Assembly: GCA_003164275.1 (NCBI GenBank)
Contig: PLSY01000188.1
Coordinates: 8,788 to 20,987, forward strand
Direction: 5' to 3'
DNA: 12,200 nucleotides
Source of the DNA: Acidimicrobiaceae bacterium
Lineage (GTDB): Bacteria > Actinomycetota > Acidimicrobiia > Acidimicrobiales > RAAP-2
Below are positions 1-6,552 of the stretch, one piece after another (within the stretch, counting starts at the first letter, position 1; each line of letters starts with the position of its first letter). The notes beneath the pieces are model-generated. The model saw only the letters and a list, made by a program, of their open reading frames with translations. It did not search any database and was not told the DNA's origin. The position numbers and the translations under genes are program-made.

Positions 1-460
1 GCGGATGGTCGATCTCCCACTGCCACTCGACATTGGCCGGCGGCGTCCACCATGCCGATGTGGATGCCCCTGTCGTCGAGGTGCCGGCCGTCGGAGTGGT
101 GGTGGCCGGAGTGGTTGTGGCCGGAGGGGTACTGGCCGGAGTAGTGCTAGCCGGAGTGGTGGTGGCCGGCACTGTCACCGGCGGCGACGTCGTCGTCGTC
201 GTGGGTGCAGCGGGCGTCGCGGTCGAAGACGGGGAGGAGGTGCTCGGCGACAGGTGATCGAAGACATGGCACCAGAGATGGCGATCGCAGTTGGAGCCGT
301 GGGATGAGAGGCTCACCTCCTGACCAGTCGCCAGGGAGCCGCCGGACGCGCCGAGTGCTCCGAAGGATCCGATCAAGGCGCCGGTCAAGGTCACAACTGC
401 GACCGCGCCAACTGCCATTTTTCGACGAGATGTCTGCACTACGCCCCTTCGTGTCTTCAT
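1..460 (-). CDS. Secreted GH114-type glycoside hydrolase, N-terminal part (runs off left edge)
   Basis: The open frame runs leftward from an ATG at 460 with no stop before base 1, giving 153 visible residues. It opens with a basic stretch (MKTRRGVVQTSRRKM) and a hydrophobic segment at about residues 15-40, a typical Sec signal peptide. A short mature region with two cysteines (C58 and C64, spaced CDRHLWC) follows, then a Thr/Pro/Ser linker at about 71-135. The last residues read WWTPPANVEWQWEIDHP. The W...P....WQWE pattern matches how GH114 domains begin (endo-alpha-1,4-polygalactosaminidase family, TIM barrel); the catalytic residues would lie off the window. An in-frame ATG at 478 is an alternative start, and neither start has a strong Shine-Dalgarno sequence. 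The gene diverges from the GH135 gene at 769, so the two probably share a control region. Secretion is clear; the GH114 call rests on a short edge motif plus the neighbours. Confidence 0.72.
   Translation of the reverse strand, partial: MKTRRGVVQTSRRKMAVGAVAVVTLTGALIGSFGALGASGGSLATGQEVSLSSHGSNCDRHLWCHVFDHLSPSTSSPSSTATPAAPTTTTTSPPVTVPATTTPASTTPASTPPATTTPATTTPTAGTSTTGASTSAWWTPPANVEWQWEIDHP
92..166 (-). repeat. Five tandem 15-bp coding repeats (Thr/Pro linker)
   Basis: Five in-phase 15-bp units begin at 92, 107, 122, 137 and 152 (plus-strand form cggagtggtggtggc with substitutions). On the minus strand they encode P-A-[ST]-T-[TP] pentapeptides, the flexible linker between the signal peptide region and the GH114-like domain. 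The unit number may vary between strains by replication slippage. Confidence 0.9.
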
Positions 461-504
461 GTTTGTAGCTGCGGGCATGTCTGGGCATGCCTACCGTGAT
501 GTTT

Positions 505-564
505 CGTCACCATCCACACGCAGCTTTAGCGTTCATGCTAGCGACCGGACCCCGGATGGAGACG
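505..564. repeat. Imperfect 11-bp inverted repeat
   Basis: The arm cgtcaccatcc (505-515) pairs with ggatggagacg (554-564), 10 of 11 positions with one central mismatch, around a 38-nt spacer. In the minus-strand transcript the spacer can also form a small TAGC/GCTA hairpin. It lies upstream of the GH114 start and inside the divergent control region, so it could be an operator or an RNA leader helix. Confidence 0.55.
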
Positions 565-684
565 GCGCGGCACCGCACAGCCCCGAAGCGAAAAAGGCCG
601 TGACCTGGTAGGACGCAGTGAATCAGTTCAAAATATGAAAGGTCGATGACAGGTGGGGGACAAAATTGACATCTTTTGGTCCAC

Positions 685-702
685 CAGGGCCAGGGCCAGG
701 GC
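685..702. repeat. Three tandem cagggc hexamers
   Basis: Exact tandem copies of cagggc lie at 685-690, 691-696 and 697-702, about 70 bp before the GH135 start codon. This is a simple sequence repeat with no function I can assign. It could vary in copy number and alter spacing in the promoter region. Confidence 0.85.
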
Positions 703-768
703 CGATTCAAGGGGATGTAGTCACCGAAACCAGGGTCCGAAGGGTCAACACAAGGGTGGCGACTACAG

Positions 769-3042
769 ATGAACGCCCGTAGGCTTTTGCCCATGGGCCT
801 CCTGCGTCATATCCGCGCGCTGTCGAGGCGAGCACGCCGGGGCCTGGTGGCTGCGACCGCCTTGGTCGTTGTTGGCCTCGTCGCCTTTCTGGTGATGCCG
901 AACGGCACAGTCACCGGGGCTGACCCGAACCAGAACAATGGTGCGGGTGCCAATCGGGACCTCTCCCAACAGCTCGCCGTGCCCGCCTACATCAACCCGA
1001 CGGCGGACCCGGGCGCCTGGTCACAGCTGGCTCTCTCCCAGACCGGGACGCTCGGACTCGTCGTGGCGAACGTGGAGAACGGGCCCGACTCCCAGGCAGA
1101 GCCTGCGTGGGCCTCGGCGATCGCTCAAGTGCATGCCGCCGGCGCCAGGGTGCTTGGGTACGTCGACACCGGCTACCTGGGCAGTGCTACCAGCGCTCAC
1201 CCCGATGGTCAGTCCACCCGGGCCGGTCTCACCGGCGTCAACGCATGGTTACCCCAGGCCGAGGCCGACGTCAACAAGTGGTACCAGTTCTACGGGGCAG
1301 ACCTCGGCGGGATCTTCTTCGACGAGGGCACAGACACCTGCGGCCCGACGGCAAACTCCAACGAATACGCCACCGAGTACCAGGATCTGACGACGTACGT
1401 CAAGCAGGCCCATCCGGGGGCGCTGACCGTACTCAACCCGGGTACTGCGGTGCCGCAGTGCTACCAGAGCTCCGCCGACGTCCTCGTGACTTTCGAGGGT
1501 TCCTATGGCGACTACACGGGAAACCCTGTCTCGGCGATGGAGGCGTACAAGCCCCTCACTTGGACACCGGTTGATCCCAACAAGATCTGGCACATCATCT
1601 ACGGGGCGGACCAAGACCAGATGGAGTCGGTGATGGCTCTCAGCAAGAGCCGCAATGCCGGGTATGTGTACGTGACCGATGATGTGCCGGCCAACCCATA
1701 CGACACCCTTCCAAATGCCTCGTACTGGTCTGATGAACAGGACGAGAGCTACCCGTTTGGTAGTCCGAGCTCCAAGCAGCCTCCGGCTCCAAGCGGCTTG
1801 ACCGCTTGGAGCCATTCTGGCAATTACGGGGAAACCGGCATTGTCCGGAGCACGCAAGTGCAGCTGAGCTGGTCGCCCTCCGCCACCTGGCAGCGGTCGA
1901 GCGGCCACATGGCCCCCGTCGTGGCCTATGACATCTATGAGAACGATCAGTTCCTCACCTCGGTCGACGTCGGCAACAACTCCGCTGTCGTCAGTGGCCT
2001 GACCCCGTCAACGGCCTACACCTTCGAGGTCGACGCCCGTGACTCTGCAGGCAATGTCTCGGACCCGAGCAGTCCGGTTTCGGTGACCACTGACCCTCCA
2101 GACCCGATCCCTCCCACCGCTCCGGCCGGGGTGACCGTGGCGGCGACCTCGTATACGACCGCCTCGCTGACGTGGACACCCTCCATCCCGACGGGGGAGA
2201 CCCTCGCCGCCTACATCGTGAGTGAGAACGGCGTGCCCGTCGCCACCCTGCCGGCTCCGGCGACGGGAGCGAGCATCCAGGGTCTCGATCCTGGGGTCTC
2301 GGACTACACATTCACCGTGCAGGCTGTCGGCACGACCGGGAGCCTTTCGGCTGAGAGCGAGCCGGTGGTCGCCGCCACCACGCCGCTGCCTGACGGGCAG
2401 GCCATCTCGTCTCCCGCCGTCCAGGCCAATGCCGATGCCACGATCTCCTATTCGGCCGACTTCGCCTTACCGTTCGCTTTTCGACGAGTGTTCATCGACA
2501 CCGGTACCTCACCATGCTGGGCCACGAGCACCACCCCGGCAATCTGCAGTGACTACCTGATCGAGAACGACCAGCTGCTGAAGTACGCCGGGACGGGAAC
2601 TGACTTCACCTTCACCCTGGTGGCGACGATCGTGCCAACGGTGACTGACGCTGTTGACTACTCGTGGACGATCCCGGCCGCCGACATCGGCAACCCGGTC
2701 GGGCAACAGGCCGCGTTCAACGGTGAGGGCTATTCGGCACTGACCTACACGGCCCCCATCCTGCAGGGAGTGCTTCCCACGGTGTCGACCACAGCCACGA
2801 CCACGACGCCGGTCGTGACATCGACAGCCAGCCCGCTTGTGACATCGACGGCCGGCCCGGTCGAGACGACCACCACGACCACGGAGCCGGCGACGCCGAC
2901 CGAATCCACGGTCACGACGACGGTGCCGGCGACGACCGACCCGGCTCAGGAACCGACCACCACCAGCACCTCGACGACCACCACCTCGTCGACCACCACC
3001 TCGTCGACCACGACGACGACCGAGGTCGACGCCGACTCCTGA
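769..3042 (+). CDS. Secreted spherulin-4/GH135-type glycoside hydrolase with FN3 domains
   Basis: The 757-residue protein has a basic N-terminus and one hydrophobic segment at about 25-43, a signal peptide or membrane anchor. Residues about 66-325 are a spherulin-4-type TIM barrel: VPAYINP at the start, GARVLGYVDTGY, GGIFFDEG with the Asp-Glu pair D185-E186, VLNPGT, and VTFEG with E243. The DE pair and a Glu about 57 residues later match the acidic residues described for Aspergillus Sph3 (GH135), which cleaves N-acetylgalactosamine-containing galactosaminogalactan. Two fibronectin type III domains follow (about 340-442 and 447-540), then an unassigned beta-rich region at about 545-665 with C583 and C593, then a Thr/Ser/Pro tail to the end. 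An alternative start is Met9 at 793. The gene diverges from the GH114 gene and converges on the LuxR gene with a 62-bp gap holding no strong hairpin. Family call is firm; substrate is inferred. Confidence 0.9.
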   Translation: MNARRLLPMGLLRHIRALSRRARRGLVAATALVVVGLVAFLVMPNGTVTGADPNQNNGAGANRDLSQQLAVPAYINPTADPGAWSQLALSQTGTLGLVVANVENGPDSQAEPAWASAIAQVHAAGARVLGYVDTGYLGSATSAHPDGQSTRAGLTGVNAWLPQAEADVNKWYQFYGADLGGIFFDEGTDTCGPTANSNEYATEYQDLTTYVKQAHPGALTVLNPGTAVPQCYQSSADVLVTFEGSYGDYTGNPVSAMEAYKPLTWTPVDPNKIWHIIYGADQDQMESVMALSKSRNAGYVYVTDDVPANPYDTLPNASYWSDEQDESYPFGSPSSKQPPAPSGLTAWSHSGNYGETGIVRSTQVQLSWSPSATWQRSSGHMAPVVAYDIYENDQFLTSVDVGNNSAVVSGLTPSTAYTFEVDARDSAGNVSDPSSPVSVTTDPPDPIPPTAPAGVTVAATSYTTASLTWTPSIPTGETLAAYIVSENGVPVATLPAPATGASIQGLDPGVSDYTFTVQAVGTTGSLSAESEPVVAATTPLPDGQAISSPAVQANADATISYSADFALPFAFRRVFIDTGTSPCWATSTTPAICSDYLIENDQLLKYAGTGTDFTFTLVATIVPTVTDAVDYSWTIPAADIGNPVGQQAAFNGEGYSALTYTAPILQGVLPTVSTTATTTTPVVTSTASPLVTSTAGPVETTTTTTEPATPTESTVTTTVPATTDPAQEPTTTSTSTTTTSSTTTSSTTTTTEVDADS
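2971..3015 (+). repeat. Three tandem 15-bp coding repeats (Ser/Thr tail)
   Basis: Units tcgacgaccaccacc, tcgtcgaccaccacc and tcgtcgaccacgacg lie at 2971, 2986 and 3001. They encode Ser/Thr runs at the C-terminus of the GH135-type protein. The repeat length matches the 15-bp repeats in the neighbouring GH114-type gene, although the encoded peptide differs. Such tails are often glycosylated wall linkers; no LPXTG sorting signal is present. Confidence 0.85.
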
Positions 3043-3104
3043 CGCCACCGACTGTCAACTCGGAAGATGACCCGTTCGACGCCGACACGATGTTGCCCCA
3101 GGGG

Positions 3105-5999
3105 TCAGACGGCTGATGACTTCGGCAGCAAGCTTTCCTCTTCGGCCAGAGCTAGGGCCAGGTTTCGCCTGGACTCGACTCCGAGCTTCCGGTAGGCCTT
3201 GGCCAGATGGCCCTCGACGGTCTTCACCGTGACATAGAGCTCGTTGGCGATGCCCTGGTTGGTCTTGCCCTCGGCAGCCAACCGCACGACTCGCAACTCT
3301 GCCGGGGTCAGTGAGTTCGACCCGACGAACCCGAGTCGACGGGGACGCGCACCTGCTGCACGGAGTTGCACGCCAGCCATTTCGACCAGGGGATGAGCGC
3401 CACAGAGGGAGGCGAGGTTGGCCCCCCTGCGCAGGACCGCCCGCGCTTCTTCTTTCTTGTTGGTCTCGACCAGCACCGTGCCCAGCTCCACGAGGGCCCG
3501 GGCGGCCTCGATCCGCGCGGGGGACGACTCGAGAAGCTCGACCGCCTCGGCCAGTACCGCCGTTCGCTCGGCCAGGTCCGGCGTGGAGGCGGCCTTGGCA
3601 CGCAGGCCGATGCCGATGGAACGGACGGCACCGAACGAGCGGGCGAGTTCGAGGTGCTCGTCGGCCAGTCTTTTGGCTTCGTCCCACTCACCGAGCGCAC
3701 CGAGCACCGAGGCCGCCTCGGCCCGCCAGGAGTTGAGTGCCGGATTGATGAGGCCGATGGCGATTGCGTCTGCCCCGGCGCCCAGGAACTCTGCGACGCT
3801 CTCGGCGAGCTGGCCTTTCGCCACCAAGAGGCGCGCCAACTCCATTCGGGCGGCCGACCGGAAGGTGGCGTCATGGAACTCGTCGGGGTGAAGGCCGCTG
3901 GCGAACTGGGTCGCTTCTTCGATCTTTCCCTGCTGCACTAGCGCGTCGACCAGGCCGAGTGAGGGCCTGCTGCGCTGACCGGGGGCGAGCTGCTCGCTCA
4001 GGCCGAGCCCACGCCGGGCTTCCTCCTCGGCCGCGATCAGGGAGCCCTGCCAGAGGAGAGACAAGGCGGCGAGGAACGAAACCCGGACCTCGGAGCGGAC
4101 GTCCTTTCGCTCTTCGGCCCGCTCCCGGGCGTCGATCAGAAGCGAGTCGACCACTCCGAACTCATCGGCACAGAGCAGCCCGAAGTACGCCATGGTCTGG
4201 ACCTTCTTGACGATCATGTCCGAGCTCAGGAGTTGGTCGACGTCGATGACCTTCTCGAGCGAGCCGGCCAGATCCCCGACCGTGGTGGTCGATGCGGCCA
4301 GATCGTGAATAAGGCTGAACGTCTCGGCCATCCTGGCCATCGGGTGCCCATTGTCACCTGGTTCGTCCAAGATGTTGCGGAGCTTGACAATCTCGTGGTT
4401 TCGCTGTCCCACGCTGGTCGACGTGAGGTTGAGGGCCAGTTCGAACTCGATCCTGGCCTCCCGGTCCACGCCGTCGAGGCGCCCGTGCAGGGTATGGATT
4501 GTCCTCAGCGTCTCCATCCGGAGTTGGGGCATATCGGAGAGGTGACGGAGCAGACCGACGGCCACCCGGACCACGTCGGCAGTATCGGTCCCACCGAGCT
4601 CAATGGCCCGGCGAAAGTTGACCAGAGCGGTCGGGCTGCCGCGAAGCATCTCCGCTGACGCGAGATCGAGGTTCAGGCTTCCTCGCTGGCCGGCGGGCGG
4701 CGACTCGGCCAAGGCCCGATTCAAACAGGCAAGGGCCAGGTCCAGGTTGTCGGCGGCCAGGGCGGTCCGGCCCATGGCCTGGAGCCAGTCGGCGGTCTTC
4801 GGGTCCCCTGAGGGCTCGGTTGCGAGGAGGTGCTCGGCGACCACGGTGTCGGGTGCTTCGTGTTCGGCCAGAAGGCGGGCAGCGCGAGCATGGAACTGCG
4901 ACCGTCTGGCGGTCGGAATGTCCTGATAGATGGCCCACCTGATCAACGGCGAGGTGAAGCGAATTGGTCGACCGGGCTTGAGCAGCTCCATCTGCGCCGC
5001 TGCGTCGGCCGCTCGCTCGGCGGCCAGGGAATCGATCTTGGCGAGCGTGCGGGCCACAGTCGGATCGGGGCCATCTCCCAAGATGGCGCAGGCCTGCAGC
5101 AGGTCGGAGGCGGCCACGGGGAGGAGCGAGAGGCGGGCCAGGACGAACTGAGTGATCTTCGGAGTCGGGACTTTGCTCACCCGGCCGACATTCTCGGTCG
5201 TCGGCAGGATCCTCAACCGCCCGAGTGAGGACAAGAGCGCCTTGACGAATAGGGGCGTACCCTCGGTCGCCTCGCAGCAGGCGGTCACGAACAGTGGATC
5301 CGGCTCCTCGTCGAAGTACTCGGCCAGCATCGCTCGCACGCTGTCCGACTGGAGTGGCTCGAGCGTGAACTGCCTGGTCTCGGACTCGGTCAAAAGGCCG
5401 TCCACCGGTCGCAGTCCCACGCCAGGGTGCAGGTGCCTGGCGCTGAGCAACAGCCAAATTTGCTGGTTTTCCAGCCGGCGGACCACGTACTGCAACACCG
5501 CCAGGGTCTCTCGGTCGGACAGGTCGGCGTCATCAACGGCCAAGAGGACCGGACCGAGGCTCCGCAAGGCAATGACCAGGGAGTAGAAGAGAGGATTGAT
5601 CTCAGCGGTGTGGTGATGGGTCATCTCGGTCGAGTTCATCAGCTGCTCGATGTCCCGGGCCTGCTTGCGGGTGGCGTCAGTGCCACTGGGCTGGGCAGCC
5701 GCCGACTCGACGAACCTGCGGAGCACTGCGAATGGAGTGCGCTTTTCCACTTCGCCCCCGCGCGCCCGCAGAACCAGGCACCCAGCTTGGCTGGCCAGGT
5801 CGCAGGCGGCGTTGATCATGGCCGTGCGCCCGGATCCCCACGGTCCCTCAATGGCGATACACCGGCTGGGGACCTGGAGGGTCCGGTTGAAGATGGCTTC
5901 TAGCTCGCCAAGGTACTTCCCCCGCTCGAGCAGCCGGGCACCGACCCTCACTCGGGACCGGCGGTCGGCGGTCGGCTCGGTTACATGGGGATCGGCCAC
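3105..5999 (-). CDS. LAL-type LuxR-family transcriptional regulator with AAA ATPase domain
   Basis: I place the start at the GTG at 5999 (964 residues) because AGGGA precedes it by 6 nt. A GTG at 6071 would add 24 residues and could be leaderless. The protein begins with LLERGKYLGELEAIF, the usual entry to the ATPase domain of large LuxR regulators. The P-loop reads GPWGSGRT (residues 52-59), so the canonical Walker A lysine is arginine (R58). Walker B is LLAVDDAD with D156 and D157. A long Leu/Ala-rich helical middle, probably TPR-like, leads to a LuxR helix-turn-helix at about 897-954 (LTPAELRVVRLAAEGKTNQG, then ANELYVTVKTVEGHLAKAYRKL). These proteins bind DNA through the C-terminal domain and sense an unknown signal through the ATPase and repeats. 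Its position among three exopolysaccharide-type genes makes it the likely local regulator, which is inference. Confidence 0.93.
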   Translation of the reverse strand: MADPHVTEPTADRRSRVRVGARLLERGKYLGELEAIFNRTLQVPSRCIAIEGPWGSGRTAMINAACDLASQAGCLVLRARGGEVEKRTPFAVLRRFVESAAAQPSGTDATRKQARDIEQLMNSTEMTHHHTAEINPLFYSLVIALRSLGPVLLAVDDADLSDRETLAVLQYVVRRLENQQIWLLLSARHLHPGVGLRPVDGLLTESETRQFTLEPLQSDSVRAMLAEYFDEEPDPLFVTACCEATEGTPLFVKALLSSLGRLRILPTTENVGRVSKVPTPKITQFVLARLSLLPVAASDLLQACAILGDGPDPTVARTLAKIDSLAAERAADAAAQMELLKPGRPIRFTSPLIRWAIYQDIPTARRSQFHARAARLLAEHEAPDTVVAEHLLATEPSGDPKTADWLQAMGRTALAADNLDLALACLNRALAESPPAGQRGSLNLDLASAEMLRGSPTALVNFRRAIELGGTDTADVVRVAVGLLRHLSDMPQLRMETLRTIHTLHGRLDGVDREARIEFELALNLTSTSVGQRNHEIVKLRNILDEPGDNGHPMARMAETFSLIHDLAASTTTVGDLAGSLEKVIDVDQLLSSDMIVKKVQTMAYFGLLCADEFGVVDSLLIDARERAEERKDVRSEVRVSFLAALSLLWQGSLIAAEEEARRGLGLSEQLAPGQRSRPSLGLVDALVQQGKIEEATQFASGLHPDEFHDATFRSAARMELARLLVAKGQLAESVAEFLGAGADAIAIGLINPALNSWRAEAASVLGALGEWDEAKRLADEHLELARSFGAVRSIGIGLRAKAASTPDLAERTAVLAEAVELLESSPARIEAARALVELGTVLVETNKKEEARAVLRRGANLASLCGAHPLVEMAGVQLRAAGARPRRLGFVGSNSLTPAELRVVRLAAEGKTNQGIANELYVTVKTVEGHLAKAYRKLGVESRRNLALALAEEESLLPKSSAV

Positions 6000-6487
6000 G
6001 ATGAGTCCCTGCCATCCATCAGAGCCGTCCGGCGCCCGCCGTCGGTGATGCGATCTCGTTGAGCTGTGCACACACTGTGGGTTATCGACCCCAAGTGGGC
6101 TGAACTGAAAAGGTTTGTGTCCACCAACGCCCCATGTCCATTGGAAACCGGGTCCTCGTCAGCCGAGAAGTCGCAAGCGACCACGGTATCCACGCTCTTG
6201 ATCATGGCCGGAGTGTATTGGCTCTTCGCCGAGTGCGCCCGTCCGGCCCCGGCGGCACCCACGGACAGATGAGCTCCAGCAATACGGCGACGCGATTCTC
6301 AACCGCCGGCCGAAGAGCGGTGTCGGCGAACGTATCCACAATCGGTGGTCGATACCCGAGGCTCCTCGGAGGCGATCGCCGGCCCACAACAGGGCTGGTG
6401 GGGGTGCTAAATGAAGTCTCTCGACCTTCGCTCAGGTGGCCCCGGCCGATCGGGTCCCCCACGGTCCATACCGTTCGTCCCATAGAG
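6000..6487. other. Intergenic region upstream of the LuxR-family gene
   Basis: No credible gene lies here: open frames on both strands are short, Arg/Pro-rich and without ribosome binding sites. It contains a possible promoter for the regulator (6081-6109) and a near-palindrome ccgaggctcctcgg at 6356-6369. The rest shows no recognisable structure. Confidence 0.55.
6081..6109 (-). promoter_or_regulatory. Possible sigma-70-type promoter of the LuxR-family gene
   Basis: On the minus strand a TTCAGT (6109-6104) and a GATAAC (6086-6081) are separated by 17 bp. Both deviate from consensus. Transcription would start near 6074, giving either a leader of about 75 nt before the GTG at 5999 or a nearly leaderless message from the GTG at 6071. 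Confidence 0.3.
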
Positions 6488-6527
6488 AACGAGAGACCCC
6501 GCCGTTGTGACGGCGGGGTCTCTCGTT
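6488..6527 (-). terminator. Perfect 17-bp GC-rich hairpin, probable terminator of the CE18-type gene
   Basis: Arms 6488-6504 and 6511-6527 are exactly complementary (aacgagagaccccgccg) around a 6-nt loop. The hairpin lies 25 bp beyond the stop of the 1358-aa gene. No clear T-run follows on the minus strand, as is common for actinobacterial terminators. It would also separate that gene from the LuxR gene downstream on the same strand. Confidence 0.75.
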
Positions 6528-6552
6528 GGCGTTGGGCGGACAGCCGCTCGGC

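Larger units (their letters stand above)
461..768. promoter_or_regulatory. Divergent intergenic region between GH114 and GH135 genes
   Basis: About 300 bp separate the two divergent starts and should hold both promoters. I see no convincing -35/-10 pair on either strand: a TTGACA at 666-671 has no -10 at the right distance. Visible structure: an imperfect inverted repeat (505-515/554-564), an AT-rich stretch at 622-640, a possible hairpin of two short stems (652-656 with 681-685, and 661-665 with 674-678), and three cagggc repeats at 685-702. An AAGGG at about 752-756 lies roughly 12 nt before the GH135 ATG and is a weak ribosome binding site. Confidence 0.6.

Noticed and set aside
92..166. 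Short regular repeats as a possible CRISPR array
   Set aside because: The 15-bp units are directly adjacent without spacers and encode an in-frame Thr/Pro linker.
147..488. Minus-strand open frame starting MPRHARSYKH
   Set aside because: The neighbouring frame from 460 gives a signal peptide, a Thr/Pro linker and a GH114-like start. This one is Arg-rich nonsense in a shadow frame.
666..694. TTGACA as a -35 box for the GH135-type gene
   Set aside because: The sequence 17 bp downstream (gccagg) is not a -10 box, and the hexamer lies in the loop of a possible hairpin.
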